Notes: generated from the letters alone by a model not told the origin. Numbered from the stretch's first letter, positions 1 through 8,405 are shown. The stretch is DNA of 64,000 bases from Mesorhizobium qingshengii (GCF_900103325.1 NZ_FMXM01000007.1:62001-126000); one strand, 5' to 3'. Program-made: numbers and translations.

Positions 1-43
1 TGGCGCCGCTCGAGTGCCGCGGCAAGACAGGATTTGTATCATC

Positions 44-1252
44 ATGACGCAGACGGCGTTCCTCAATCCCTCTCGCGCCATGGTGTCGACCCACGCCGGC
101 ACGATCGCGGGTGAACGCTTCCTGGTTCTCGATTCGTGGCGCGGCATCTGCGCGCTTCTGGTGGCGCTGTTCCATTTCCCGACCGCTTCGATGGTTTCGC
201 AAAGCGCCTTCATCGGCTCGTCCTACCTTTTCGTCGACTTCTTCTTCGTTCTCTCCGGTTTCGTCATCGCCAGCAGTTACGGCAATCGGCTGAATCAGCC
301 GGAAGAGGTCGCTCGCTTTGCACTGGTCCGTTTCGGTCGCATCTACCCGCTGCATCTCATCATGCTCGCCGCCTTTGCCGGTTTCGAACTGCTTCGGCTG
401 ATGCTGCCACAACTGCATGGCACCGGGGCCGCTCCTTTCACCGGTGGTTTCGACCTCAAGAGCCTGGTTGCCAATCTGCTGTTGCTGCAGGGTGTCGGTT
501 TCGAGGATCAGTTGACCTGGAATGCGCCTAGCTGGAGCATTTCGGCGGAGTTCTTCGCCTATCTCCTGTTTGCCGGCGTGGTCTTCGTCGCCGGCGCGCG
601 CGCCTGGGTATGGTTCGTCGCCGCTGCGGTCACCGCGCCGCTGTTCCTGCTCGGATTTTCGACCCATCATATGGATGTGTCTTTCGATTTCGGCTTCATC
701 CGCTGCCTGTACGGCTTCTCGCTGGGTGCCCTGCTGGCCTGGTTTCAACATGATTCCATTGCAGGGGCGCGACAGGCGCTCGCCAGGGGTGGCCCACGCA
801 TGGCCTGGACCCTTGCCGAGATTGTCATGGTGGCGGTCATCGTGCTTTTCGTCTCGCTGGCGGGCGACAGTGATCTCGGCATCGCGGCACCCCTGGTGTT
901 CGCGCTGGCGCTGTTTCTCTTCGCCCATGAAGGCGGCTGGGTCAGCGCCTTGCTCCGGACGCCGTTCATGCTGACGCTCGGCGCGCTGTCCTACTCGATC
1001 TACATGGTCCATATCTTCGTCCAGGCGCGGCTGATCAACGTCGCCGGGCTCGTCGAACGCAAGCTCGACTACGGCCTGATCGGTGACATCGTGCTGCGCG
1101 GCCAGCCCGCGACGGGCTTTGGCGCCGGCTGGATCGGGTCCGTGGCGATCACCGTCATGCTCGTCGCCACCATCGCCGTTTCCTGGATCACCTGGCGCTT
1201 TTTCGAAATGCCGGCCATGGCGTGGTTCCGCCGGCTTTCGAAACGCATCTGA
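44..1252 (+). CDS. Acyltransferase 3 family membrane protein
   Basis: Integral membrane O-acyltransferase of about 402 aa that should transfer an acyl group to a surface glycan or lipid; the acceptor is unknown. The family signature is present near the N-terminus: DSWRGICALLVALFHF, with the probable catalytic His. An R-x2-R-x-YP-like motif (RFGRIYPLHL) and WSISAEFFAYLLF follow, with about ten hydrophobic helices to the C-terminus. An upstream in-frame GTG at 14 and an ATG at 80 are alternative starts; 44 is the first ATG and has AGGA upstream. The window edge hides what lies before it. Family assignment is firm, substrate unknown. Confidence 0.85.
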   Translation: MTQTAFLNPSRAMVSTHAGTIAGERFLVLDSWRGICALLVALFHFPTASMVSQSAFIGSSYLFVDFFFVLSGFVIASSYGNRLNQPEEVARFALVRFGRIYPLHLIMLAAFAGFELLRLMLPQLHGTGAAPFTGGFDLKSLVANLLLLQGVGFEDQLTWNAPSWSISAEFFAYLLFAGVVFVAGARAWVWFVAAAVTAPLFLLGFSTHHMDVSFDFGFIRCLYGFSLGALLAWFQHDSIAGARQALARGGPRMAWTLAEIVMVAVIVLFVSLAGDSDLGIAAPLVFALALFLFAHEGGWVSALLRTPFMLTLGALSYSIYMVHIFVQARLINVAGLVERKLDYGLIGDIVLRGQPATGFGAGWIGSVAITVMLVATIAVSWITWRFFEMPAMAWFRRLSKRI

Positions 1253-1266
1253 CGCTCAGCTCTCGC

Positions 1267-1315
1267 GAGCATGATCCCGAAAAGTGGCAACCGGTTTTCG
1301 GAAAGGATCATGCTC
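1267..1315. repeat. Intergenic palindromic repeat element
   Basis: Arms GAGCATGATCC (1267-1277) and GGATCATGCTC (1305-1315) are perfect inverted repeats of 11 bp. Inside them CGAAAA (1278-1283) and TTTTCG (1295-1300) form a second inverted pair around GTGGCAACCGG. The CAAAAGTGG-type core recurs in altered form at 46468-46554, so this looks like a dispersed extragenic palindrome of the kind common in Rhizobiales. It lies between the acyltransferase and phosphodiesterase genes and may form a hairpin in the transcript. Confidence 0.75.
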
Positions 1316-1403
1316 AAACAAGACATCGGCTAGCCGGCTTCGTTCACCTGGATGTCACGGGCATCGCCTATCCGGGTCTCGATCCGGCAAGGAGCGATTC
1401 TCG

Positions 1404-2462
1404 ATGCGAACCGTCTGGCTGAGCCTTCTGCTTTCCACCGCGCTGATGGCGTCTGTTGGCGCGGCCGGTGCCGAAGAGAGCCGCGCCAGGCAGATTCTCG
1501 ACCGCTTCGAGCGCGCCAACCAGTGGCGCGACCATGTCATGGTGGCCGCGCATCGCGCCGGCAGCATGCAGGCCGGCAAGACGCTCTATGCGGAGAATTC
1601 GATCGCCGCCGTGGAAGGCTCGATCGCCATGGGCGCCGAAATCGTCGAGGTCGACATCAGGCGCTCGAAGGACGGCGAGTTCGTCGTCATGCATGACAGC
1701 TGGCTCGACCGCACCACGACCTGCAAGGGCGAGGTGGTCAAATACACGCTGGCCGAACTCAAGACCTGTCGGCTGGTGGTTGAGGGCACTGGCGTCGTCA
1801 CCAATGAGACGGTTTCGACGCTGCGCGAGATGCTGGCGGCCACAAGGGACCGGATTCTCATCAATCTTGACAACAAGCTCGATGTCGAAAGTCTGCCCGG
1901 CATGATCGCCGTCGCCCGCGACCTCGGCATGGCCGAGCAGGTCATCGTCAAAGAGAACCTGTGGAATCCACAGCGGATTGCCACGGTCAAGGCGGCCATG
2001 GGTGCCATCGGCGGCGCCTTCCAGTTCATGCCGATCATAGCCGATGACGCGGTACATGATGCCGGTTTCGCCGAGACTGTCGACCACGCCTTCTCGCCGC
2101 GCGCGATCGAACTGATCAACTGGCGGGCGGGCGCCGAGAAACTGACCGAGACCGGCGGACCGCTTTTCAGCACCCGCATGCGCGCGGCCGCGGTGCGAGG
2201 CAACTGGCACATCTGGGCCGACACCTACGCCATCGTCAACAAGCCGGGCGGCTTCCTTGCCGGCGGCCGCGGCGACGAGCTGGCGGTCCGGGCCAGCCTG
2301 CCGCGCGAAAGCTGGGGTTTCTGGGCCGATCGCGGCGCCACCATCATCCAGACCGACGAGCCGAAGGCGGCAATCGACTGGTTGGCGGCGAACGGTTACC
2401 GGGTGCCTTATGCCGATGAGGCGCGGCCGGCTGAGCCCGCCAACACGGCGAGCATCAACTAG
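1404..2462 (+). CDS. Exported glycerophosphodiester phosphodiesterase
   Basis: Predicted periplasmic enzyme of 352 aa that hydrolyses glycerophosphodiesters to glycerol 3-phosphate and an alcohol. GDPD catalytic elements are visible: H50-R51, E64-N65, the metal pair E82/D84, and H97-D98 (VVMHD). The N-terminal 23 residues form a signal peptide (hydrophobic LSLLLSTALMASVGA, then AGA). Start 1404 is preferred over the in-frame start at 1284 because GGAG lies at 1391-1394 and the signal peptide begins there. The C-terminal QTDEPKAAIDWL fits the end of the family fold. Role in phospholipid head-group recycling is inferred. Confidence 0.87.
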   Translation: MRTVWLSLLLSTALMASVGAAGAEESRARQILDRFERANQWRDHVMVAAHRAGSMQAGKTLYAENSIAAVEGSIAMGAEIVEVDIRRSKDGEFVVMHDSWLDRTTTCKGEVVKYTLAELKTCRLVVEGTGVVTNETVSTLREMLAATRDRILINLDNKLDVESLPGMIAVARDLGMAEQVIVKENLWNPQRIATVKAAMGAIGGAFQFMPIIADDAVHDAGFAETVDHAFSPRAIELINWRAGAEKLTETGGPLFSTRMRAAAVRGNWHIWADTYAIVNKPGGFLAGGRGDELAVRASLPRESWGFWADRGATIIQTDEPKAAIDWLAANGYRVPYADEARPAEPANTASIN

Positions 2463-2493
2463 GCCGGATCGAAGCGCGCGACTGGGCGCGTAA

Positions 2494-2512
2494 GCTATCT
2501 TGGAAAGATAGC
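2494..2512. terminator. Short perfect hairpin between convergent genes
   Basis: GCTATCTT (2494-2501) and AAGATAGC (2505-2512) form an 8-bp perfect stem with a 3-nt loop between the phosphodiesterase gene and the convergent aldo/keto reductase gene. There is no long T-tract on either strand, so a bidirectional terminator role is only an inference from position. Confidence 0.4.
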
Positions 2513-2522
2513 CAGCCGACCG

Positions 2523-3395
2523 TCAGGCGGCTGCCGCCACGCCGTCCAGTTTCGTGAGCACATCGTCCGAAAGCACGAGTTCGCCAGCGGCGAGGTTCTC
2601 CCGCAGATGCGCGACCGACGATGTGCCGGGGATCAGCAGGATGTTGGGCGAACGGTGAAGCAACCAGGCGAGCGCGACCTGCATGGCGGTGGCGCCGAGG
2701 CGCGTGGCGACGTCCGATAAAGTTGATGACTGCAGCGGATTGAAGCCACCGAGCGGGAAGAACGGCACATAGGAGATGCCGTCACGGGCAAGGTCGTCGA
2801 TCAGGGCGTCGTCGCCGCGATGCGCCAGATTGTACTGGTTCTGCACGCAGACGATCTCGGTGATCCGGCGTCCCTCCGCGATTTGCGCTGACGTCACGTT
2901 GCTCAAGCCGATATGCCTGATCAGGCCCTGCCGCTGAAGCTCGGCCAGCACGGTGAGCGGCGCTTCGATCGACCCTTCGGCGGGACCATGGGTGTCGAAC
3001 ATGATGCGAAGGTTGACCACGTCCAGCGCCTCAAGGCCGAGATTGTGCAAATTGTCGTGCACCGCCTGGGTCAGCGCTTCGGGAGAAAAGGCCGGCAGCC
3101 ACGATCCATCCGTGCCGCGCCGGGCGCCGATCTTGGTGACGATGACGAGATCGTTCGGGTAGGGTGACAGCGCTTCGCGGATCAGCCGGTTGGTGATGTG
3201 CGGGCCATAGAAGTCGCTGGTGTCGATGTGGTCGACCCCTTGGACAACGGCTTCGCGCAGCACGGCCAGTGCCGCGTCATGGTCCCTGGGCGGCCCGAAC
3301 ACACCGGGCCCCGCTAGCTGCATGGCACCGTAGCCAAGACGCTTTACGGTGCGGCTGCCGAGGGTGGATGTTTCGGCCTGGTCGATATTGGACAT
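2523..3395 (-). CDS. Aldo/keto reductase
   Basis: NAD(P)H-dependent oxidoreductase of 290 aa with the AKR TIM-barrel fold. The start region ends in RLGYGAMQ, the catalytic Asp and Tyr lie in HIDTSDFYGP, and the Lys in VIVTKIGARR; the nucleotide-site region IPGTSSVAHL is near the C-terminus. Start 3395 is chosen because an AGGAG sequence lies just upstream on the minus strand and the protein then begins at the family N-terminus; the longer frame to 3914 runs through the divergent LysR gene. It is divergent from that regulator and probably its target. Substrate unknown. Confidence 0.88.
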   Translation of the reverse strand: MSNIDQAETSTLGSRTVKRLGYGAMQLAGPGVFGPPRDHDAALAVLREAVVQGVDHIDTSDFYGPHITNRLIREALSPYPNDLVIVTKIGARRGTDGSWLPAFSPEALTQAVHDNLHNLGLEALDVVNLRIMFDTHGPAEGSIEAPLTVLAELQRQGLIRHIGLSNVTSAQIAEGRRITEIVCVQNQYNLAHRGDDALIDDLARDGISYVPFFPLGGFNPLQSSTLSDVATRLGATAMQVALAWLLHRSPNILLIPGTSSVAHLRENLAAGELVLSDDVLTKLDGVAAAA

Positions 3396-3454
3396 GAGTG
3401 GTCTCCTTTGAGGAGGCGAAGATAGGCGCTGCTCAATCTCGGGATAATCAGGTA

Positions 3455-3479
3455 CAATCCACACAGGCTGTGCGGATTG
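3455..3479. promoter_or_regulatory. 25-bp near-perfect palindrome, probable LysR operator
   Basis: CAATCCACACAG, a central G, then CTGTGCGGATTG: 11 of 12 positions pair across the centre. It lies 7 bp before the LysR start codon and about 60 bp upstream of the divergent aldo/keto reductase start. That position suits autorepression of the regulator and activation of the reductase gene. The symmetry is seen directly; binding by the neighbouring regulator is inferred. Confidence 0.6.
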
Positions 3480-3486
3480 GCGAACA

Positions 3487-4386
3487 ATGATGGACCTCAG
3501 CGATCTGAACGCGTTCGTGGCGGTGGCGCGGGCCGGGGGTTTTCGCGATGGCGCGCGTGCGAGCGGCGGCAGCGCCTCCGGCTTGAGTGAGGCGGTGCGA
3601 CGCCTCGAGGCACAGCTCGGCGTCAGGCTGTTCAACCGCACGACGCGCAGTGTTGTCCCGACCGAGGCGGGCCTCAGCCTGCTGGGTCGGCTCGGCCCGG
3701 CGCTGTCGGAGGTGGAGGCGGCGCTCGACGTGTTGAATGGCTTTCGCGACAGGCCGGCGGGCTCGTTGCGTCTCAATGTGCCGGTCAGCGCCGCGCGACT
3801 GATATTGCCCGACATCGTTCCGGGCTTCCTCGCCGCGTATCCCGGCATCCGGCTGGAGGTGATCGCCGATGAGAACTTCGTCGACGTGCTGGCGGCCGGG
3901 TGCGACGCCGGCATCCGCTACGACGAGCGGCTGGAACAGGACATGATCGCGGTGCCGATCGGACCGCGCCTCCAGCATTTCGCCACCGCCGCCAGCCCCG
4001 CCTATCTCGATCGCCATGGGCGCCCTGAACACCCGAGCGACCTGCTCGGCCACGCTTGCCTGCGCGGCCGCTTTGCCAGCGGTTCGATGCTGCCGTGGGA
4101 ATTCGAGCGTGACGGCGAGGTGGTACGGGTAGATCCGACGGGGCCACTGATCGTGCGGATCGGTGGGGCGACCGATCTTGCCGTCCATGCGGCCATGGCC
4201 GGCACCGGCATCATCGGCCTCTTCGAGGGCTGGCTTCGGCCTCACTTCGAGAGCGGCGCCCTCGAGCCCGTGCTCGAACCGTGGTGGCAGAGCTTCTCCG
4301 GACCGTTCCTCTATTATCCCGGTCGGCGCCTCGTGCCGGCCCCGCTGCGTGCTTTCATCGACTTCATCAAGGCCGGTAGACCCTGA
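3487..4386 (+). CDS. LysR family transcriptional regulator
   Basis: DNA-binding regulator of 299 aa. The N-terminal winged helix-turn-helix spans about residues 1-62 (DLNAFVAVARAGGF, then RLEAQLGVRLFNRTTR and PTEAG). The rest is a periplasmic-binding-like effector domain, with the usual hinge around LRLNVPVSAARLILP and a CRGL-like middle segment. It is transcribed away from the aldo/keto reductase gene with a 91-bp spacer holding a 25-bp palindrome, the classical arrangement for a LysR regulator and its target. The effector cannot be read from sequence. Confidence 0.92.
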   Translation: MMDLSDLNAFVAVARAGGFRDGARASGGSASGLSEAVRRLEAQLGVRLFNRTTRSVVPTEAGLSLLGRLGPALSEVEAALDVLNGFRDRPAGSLRLNVPVSAARLILPDIVPGFLAAYPGIRLEVIADENFVDVLAAGCDAGIRYDERLEQDMIAVPIGPRLQHFATAASPAYLDRHGRPEHPSDLLGHACLRGRFASGSMLPWEFERDGEVVRVDPTGPLIVRIGGATDLAVHAAMAGTGIIGLFEGWLRPHFESGALEPVLEPWWQSFSGPFLYYPGRRLVPAPLRAFIDFIKAGRP

Positions 4387-4430
4387 GATTTGTCGTCATT
4401 CGACGGGTGCGGCGGCTGTCTGGTGAGTGC

Positions 4431-4462
4431 AAAAAGAAAGGCCGCCCGGAGGCGGCCTTTCG
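4431..4462 (-). terminator. Rho-independent terminator of the rplM-rpsI operon
   Basis: On the minus strand AAAGGCCGCC, loop TCCG, GGCGGCCTTT is followed by CTTTTTGC. It lies 23 nt after the rpsI stop codon. The long G/C stem and T-tract make a textbook intrinsic terminator. Confidence 0.85.
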
Positions 4463-4484
4463 ATTGTCTGAAGCTGCGTAGCGC

Positions 4485-4967
4485 TTAGCGCTTCGAGAAC
4501 TGGAACGAGCGGCGGGCTTTCGCCTTGCCGTACTTCTTGCGCTCGACGACGCGGCTGTCGCGGGTCAGGAAGCCACCCTTCTTGAGCACGGCGCGCAGCG
4601 TCGGCTCGTAGTAGGTCAGCGCCTTGGAGATGCCGTGACGCACCGCGCCGGCCTGGCCGGAGAGGCCGCCGCCGACAACGGTGGCGACGATGTCGTACTG
4701 GCCCGAACGGTTGGCGGCGATGATCGGCTGGTTGAGGATCATCTGCAGGACCGGACGCGCGAAATAGGTCGCGAATTCCTTGTCGTTGACGACGATCTTG
4801 CCGGAACCCGGCTTCACCCAAACACGCGCGATGGCGTTCTTGCGCTTGCCGGTGGCATAGGCGCGGCCCGACTTGTCGAGCTTCTGGACGTGGACGGGGG
4901 CCGCCGGCTGCGTGTTGGTGTTGCCGGTGGCGGCGCCCAGTTCTGCGAGCGAGGAAAGCTCAGCCAT
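4485..4967 (-). CDS. rpsI: 30S ribosomal protein S9
   Basis: Small-subunit protein uS9, 160 aa, whose C-terminal tail reaches the P-site tRNA. Recognised by [20 protein letters not shown], the [18 protein letters not shown] segment, and the C-terminal [10 protein letters not shown] ending in the conserved Lys-Arg. The N-terminal 30 residues before the core (rich in Ala, Asn, Thr and Pro) are the alphaproteobacterial extension. It starts 1 nt after the rplM stop codon, so the two are surely co-transcribed and probably translationally coupled. Confidence 0.98.
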   Translation of the reverse strand: MAELSSLAELGAATGNTNTQPAAPVHVQKLDKSGRAYATGKRKNAIARVWVKPGSGKIVVNDKEFATYFARPVLQMILNQPIIAANRSGQYDIVATVVGGGLSGQAGAVRHGISKALTYYEPTLRAVLKKGGFLTRDSRVVERKKYGKAKARRSFQFSKR

Positions 4968-4968
4968 C

Positions 4969-5433
4969 TTATGCGACCTTCTTGTTCTTGGAATTCAGCT
5001 TGGCCACGTCGAGAACCTCGGGCTGCTGGGCGACATGCGGATGCTCGGCGCCTGCATAGACGCGCAGGTTCTTCATCTGGCGACGGCCGAGCGGGCCACG
5101 CGGGACCATGCGCTCAACGGCCTTCTCGACGACGCGCTCGGGGAAACGACCCTCGAGCAGCTGGCGCGCGGTGCGCTCCTTGATGCCGCCGGGGTGGCCG
5201 GTGTGCCAGTAATAGACCTTGTCGGTGAACTTCTTGCCGGTGAACACCACCTTGTCGGCATTGATGACGATGACGTTGTCGCCGTCGTCGACATGCGGGG
5301 TGAAGGTCGGCTTGTGCTTGCCGCGAAGATGATTGGCGATGACAGTGGCGAGACGGCCGACGACGAGACCCTCGGCGTCGATCAGGATCCACTTCTTCAC
5401 CACATCCGCAGGCTTCTGCGAAAAGGTTGTCAT
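4969..5433 (-). CDS. rplM: 50S ribosomal protein L13
   Basis: Large-subunit protein uL13, 154 aa, an early assembly protein. Recognised by [34 protein letters not shown] and the [20 protein letters not shown] segment. Start 5433 gives the usual family length and N-terminus ([15 protein letters not shown]); the extension to 5586 would run back through the promoter and leader. Paired with rpsI as in nearly all bacteria. A strong promoter and a leader hairpin lie upstream and may regulate it. Confidence 0.98.
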   Translation of the reverse strand: MTTFSQKPADVVKKWILIDAEGLVVGRLATVIANHLRGKHKPTFTPHVDDGDNVIVINADKVVFTGKKFTDKVYYWHTGHPGGIKERTARQLLEGRFPERVVEKAVERMVPRGPLGRRQMKNLRVYAGAEHPHVAQQPEVLDVAKLNSKNKKVA

Positions 5434-5515
5434 GGTTTTCTGCTTTCGGTTCGGACCTTCACGAGGAAGGCGTTTCTTGTTGCTTGGATTGGCGATGAGA
5501 CGCTGTCCGTCGCCA

Positions 5516-5544
5516 ATAACAAAACGGCGGCCTTTGCGGGCCGC
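5516..5544 (-). promoter_or_regulatory. Terminator-like hairpin in the rplM leader
   Basis: On the minus strand GCGGCC (5544-5539), loop CGCAAA, GGCCGC (5532-5527) is followed by a T-rich stretch (CGTTTTGTTATT). It sits between the predicted rplM promoter and the rplM start codon, about 80-110 nt before the ATG. The arrangement resembles a transcription attenuator, or an r-protein autoregulatory leader. The structure is seen; the function is inferred. Confidence 0.5.
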
Positions 5545-5557
5545 TGCTTCGTGAGGG

Positions 5558-5586
5558 CTTATAGGCGAGGGCAGTTGTTGCGTCAA
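5558..5586 (-). promoter_or_regulatory. Sigma-70 type promoter for rplM-rpsI
   Basis: Minus-strand -35 TTGACG (5586-5581) and -10 TATAAG (5563-5558) are separated by exactly 17 bp, a near-consensus housekeeping promoter. The predicted transcript starts near 5551, leaving a leader of about 118 nt before the rplM ATG. Confidence 0.75.
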
Positions 5587-5648
5587 GGCGCGTGAAAAGT
5601 CTTGAAGCAGGAAAAGAGAAGCAAAAACAATGCCTTGAGTAAAAGGTA

Positions 5649-6113
5649 TTATTTTACCACATCGCTATTTCGCTTCGGTGGGATCGAGTAGGTGCCCGTT
5701 GCGTGCGCGATCGTATGTCCTTCCGGGCCGGCGACGATGTCGATGTCGAACACCATCAGGCTCTTTCCCAGCTTCACAATGCGGCAATGGCCGTCGATCG
5801 GTCCGGCCTCGGCCTTGCGCACGAAATTGATGTTGAGATTGGTGGTGACCGAGAGCGCATCAGGCCCGGCATGCGAAAGCACACAGACATAGCCGCCGAT
5901 GTCGGCCAGCGTGAACAGTGACGGGCCGGACACCGTGCCACCGGGGCGCAGGTGTCGTTCGCCGGCATTGAGTCGCACAATGCAGCCGCCTGGGAACACG
6001 TCGATCGCCTCGTAATATCTGAACTGCTCATTGAGCTGCGGATAGACGGTTTCCATCAGCACATTGACTTGCGCCGCGGTCAGCACGGGCTTGAGATTGG
6101 TCTGGGCAGGCAT
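5649..6113 (-). CDS. PaaI/HotDog-fold thioesterase
   Basis: Acyl-CoA thioesterase-like protein of 154 aa with one HotDog domain. The signature region [20 protein letters not shown] (about residues 54-73) is the PaaI-type active-site helix, with Asp in place of the usual catalytic acid cluster. The strand pattern [19 protein letters not shown] follows. It is divergent from the crotonase-family gene at 6267, and the pair may act in acyl-CoA turnover (inference). Substrate unknown. Confidence 0.85.
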   Translation of the reverse strand: MPAQTNLKPVLTAAQVNVLMETVYPQLNEQFRYYEAIDVFPGGCIVRLNAGERHLRPGGTVSGPSLFTLADIGGYVCVLSHAGPDALSVTTNLNINFVRKAEAGPIDGHCRIVKLGKSLMVFDIDIVAGPEGHTIAHATGTYSIPPKRNSDVVK

Positions 6114-6266
6114 GTCGGCCTCTCGTGTTGCACCAGCCTGTATGAGCGCAGCACGGCGTTTCTGGCAACAGCTCCGTCCCCTGGCGCAAGCGATGGGGTG
6201 TTGGATGAAACCCGATCCGATATTAGATACTCTGCCAGCCCGAGCGGAATCGAGGAGACCTTATTC

Positions 6267-7088
6267 ATGGCCGAAATCCTTGCCATCAAGCCTGCCGCCG
6301 TTGACGGTCCGGTCGCCGCACGGCTGGACAAGGGCGTGCTGCGGCTGACACTGGCCAATCCACCCGCCAACGCCTTGTCGCTTTCGGTGATGGCGGCGCT
6401 GATGGCGGAACTCGATCGCGCCAACGCCGACAGGGCCGTTCGCGTCATCGTGCTGTCGGCGGCCGGCAAGGTGTTCTGCGCCGGCCATGATCTCAAGGAA
6501 TTGACCGCGCGCCGCGCCGACGCCGATCATGGCAAGGCCTTCTTCGAAGAGACGTTTGCGGCCTGCGCCGCACTGATGCAGGCGATCGTGCGTCATCCCC
6601 TGCCGGTGATTGCCGAGGTGGACGGCCTGGCCACCGCCGCCGGGTTGCAACTGGTCGCCAGTTGCGACCTGGCGATCTCCTCGCATGAGGCGACCTTCTG
6701 CACGCCGGGCGTCAACATCGGACTGTTCTGCTCGACGCCGATGGTGGCGCTGTCGCGCAACGTCTCGCGCAAGCATGCGATGGAGATGCTGTTGACCGGC
6801 GAGACGATCGATGCGGCAACCGCCAAGGAGTTCGGCCTCGTGAACCGCGTCGTGCCGCGCGAATATCTGAATCAGATTGTCACCAAATACGCGCAAACCA
6901 TTGCTTCCAAATCGTCTTTGGTGGTGAAGACCGGCAAGGAAGCCTTTTACGCGCAGGCCGAAATGGGACTGGCTGACGCCTATGGCTACACCGGCCGCAT
7001 CATGGTCGAGAACATGCTGGCGCGCGACGCCGAGGAAGGCATCGGCGCCTTCATCGGCAAGCGCAAGCCGGAATGGACGGACGAGTAG
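6267..7088 (+). CDS. Enoyl-CoA hydratase/isomerase family protein (ECHDC3-like)
   Basis: Crotonase-fold protein of 273 aa. Oxyanion-hole segments are visible: FCAGHDLKELTARR (about residues 70-83) and AGLQLVASCDLAI. The stretch ATFCTPGVNIGLFCSTPMVA is typical of the ECHDC3 subgroup and lacks the glutamates that catalyse hydration in classical enoyl-CoA hydratase, so hydratase activity is uncertain. Start 6267 has GAGGAG upstream; the longer frame from 5952 overlaps the divergent thioesterase. It is followed at once by the VOC gene and probably forms an operon with it. Confidence 0.87.
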   Translation: MAEILAIKPAAVDGPVAARLDKGVLRLTLANPPANALSLSVMAALMAELDRANADRAVRVIVLSAAGKVFCAGHDLKELTARRADADHGKAFFEETFAACAALMQAIVRHPLPVIAEVDGLATAAGLQLVASCDLAISSHEATFCTPGVNIGLFCSTPMVALSRNVSRKHAMEMLLTGETIDAATAKEFGLVNRVVPREYLNQIVTKYAQTIASKSSLVVKTGKEAFYAQAEMGLADAYGYTGRIMVENMLARDAEEGIGAFIGKRKPEWTDE

Positions 7089-7090
7089 TC

Positions 7091-7513
7091 GTGGAACCGC
7101 GCATCTCCATCATAACGATCGCGACCGACGATCTCGAGCGTGCGGTGCGCTTTTACGAGGCGATGGGTCTCATCCGTCATGCCGGCATCACCGACGGTGT
7201 CGCCTTCTTCCAGATGGGCGGTGCCATTCTCGGCCTGTTCCCGCGCGAAAGCGCCGAGGAGGATTCCGGCATCGCTTTCGGCAGGGCGCCGTCGGCGGTC
7301 TACCTCGCCTACAACACCCGTTCCGACGCCGAAGTCGATGAGGTGCTCGCCATGGCCGAGAAGGCCGGCGGCCGCATCGTCAAGCCGGCCGGCCGCGCCT
7401 TCTGGGGCGGCTGGTACGGTTACTTCGCCGATGCGGACGGGCATATCTGGGAAGTGGCGCACAATCCGGCCTTTCCGATCGCCGAAGACGGCACGATTTC
7501 GCTGCCCGGTTGA
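7091..7513 (+). CDS. VOC family (glyoxalase/bleomycin-resistance fold) protein
   Basis: Metal-dependent or binding protein of about 140 aa with paired beta-alpha-beta-beta-beta modules. ITIATDDLERAVRFYEAMGL is the first module's start, and GWYGYFADADGHIWEVAHNP is the canonical C-terminal module with the metal-ligand Glu. A GTG at 7091, 2 nt after the preceding stop, is chosen; an ATG at 7073 overlapping that gene is the alternative. Function could be isomerase, dioxygenase or resistance; it is not decided by sequence. Confidence 0.83.
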   Translation: MEPRISIITIATDDLERAVRFYEAMGLIRHAGITDGVAFFQMGGAILGLFPRESAEEDSGIAFGRAPSAVYLAYNTRSDAEVDEVLAMAEKAGGRIVKPAGRAFWGGWYGYFADADGHIWEVAHNPAFPIAEDGTISLPG

Positions 7514-7887
7514 TGGCTTACCGCAAGCAGCTGACGCGGTTCAAGGCACCGTACCTGAAGCGCATCCTACTCGACCCCGAGCGGGTGGCTAACTGGGAAC
7601 AGTACCCCTGGAACCTGCCGCTGTTTCGCGGCCACGACTTCGAACTCGAATTCACCACACCGATCACCATCATCGTCTGCGAGAACGGCACCGGCAACTC
7701 CACCTTGCTCGAGGCGATCGGCGCGTTGGCCGGCTACGACGAGGCCGGCGGCGGCAAGGGCTACCGGCCGGTCGATCATTCCGCCGCCATCGACAGGAGC
7801 GGCGCTGCACTGGCGAACACATTGCGCGATTTCACCAATGACCCGGATGGTTTTCTCGCCGAGGCGTTGTATGAGGACAAGGCATGA
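7513..7887 (+). pseudogene. Internally deleted AAA-type ATPase remnant
   Basis: A 124-aa frame that matches only the two ends of a family of about 245-aa predicted ATPases (COG3910-like; from memory). The N-terminal part APYLKRILLDPERV through GYDEAGGGKGYRPVDHSAA is intact. The Walker A reads ENGTGNST, with Asn in place of the essential Lys. After ANTL it jumps to RDFTNDPDGFLAEAL, which corresponds to the family C-terminus, so signature, Walker B and H-loop are missing. The deletion kept the frame. Start ATG overlaps the VOC stop (TGATG), and its own stop overlaps the next gene by 4 bp, so the remnant may persist as a translational bridge. Confidence 0.72.
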
Positions 7888-8405
7888 ATCACGAAAGCTA
7901 CGACAACGCCTACATCGCCGGCATCCTCAATTCGGTGAAGACCATCGCCATGGTCGGCGCATCCGCCAACGATGTGCGACCGAGCTATTTCGTGCTGAAA
8001 TACCTGCTGGCCAAGGGCTTTTCGGTGTTCCCGATCAATCCCGGCCAGGCCGGCAAGGAAATCCTCGGCCAGATGACCTATGCAAGGCTTGCCGATATTC
8101 CGCAGCCAATCGACATGGTCGACATCTTTCGCGCGGCAACCGCAGTGCCTGGCATCGTCGATGAGGTGTTGCGGCTCGTTCCGTTGCCGAAAGTGCTTTG
8201 GATGCAGCTTGGCGTGCGTAATGACGAAGCTGCCGCCCGCGCCGAAGCGGCAGGCATCAAGGTAGTGATGAACCGCTGTCCCAAGATCGAATATGGCAAG
8301 TTGTCCGGCGAGATCGGTTGGACCGGCGTCAACTCCGGGGTGCTGTCGTCGAAGAAGCCGCTGATGCGGTCCGGATTCCAGAGTTTCGGCGTGCGCCAGA
8401 AATGA
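7884..8405 (+). CDS. CoA-binding domain protein (YccU-like)
   Basis: Cytoplasmic Rossmann-fold protein of 173 aa of the CoA_binding_2 family. The nucleotide-binding segment TIAMVGASANDVRPSYFVLKYL is followed by GFSVFPINPG and VDIFRA, then KVLWMQLGVRNDEAA and the conserved VVMNRCPKIEYG. These are the family hallmarks. Start overlaps the preceding stop by 4 bp (ATGA). Physiological role is unknown; CoA binding is inferred from family membership. Confidence 0.88.
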   Translation: MNHESYDNAYIAGILNSVKTIAMVGASANDVRPSYFVLKYLLAKGFSVFPINPGQAGKEILGQMTYARLADIPQPIDMVDIFRAATAVPGIVDEVLRLVPLPKVLWMQLGVRNDEAAARAEAAGIKVVMNRCPKIEYGKLSGEIGWTGVNSGVLSSKKPLMRSGFQSFGVRQK

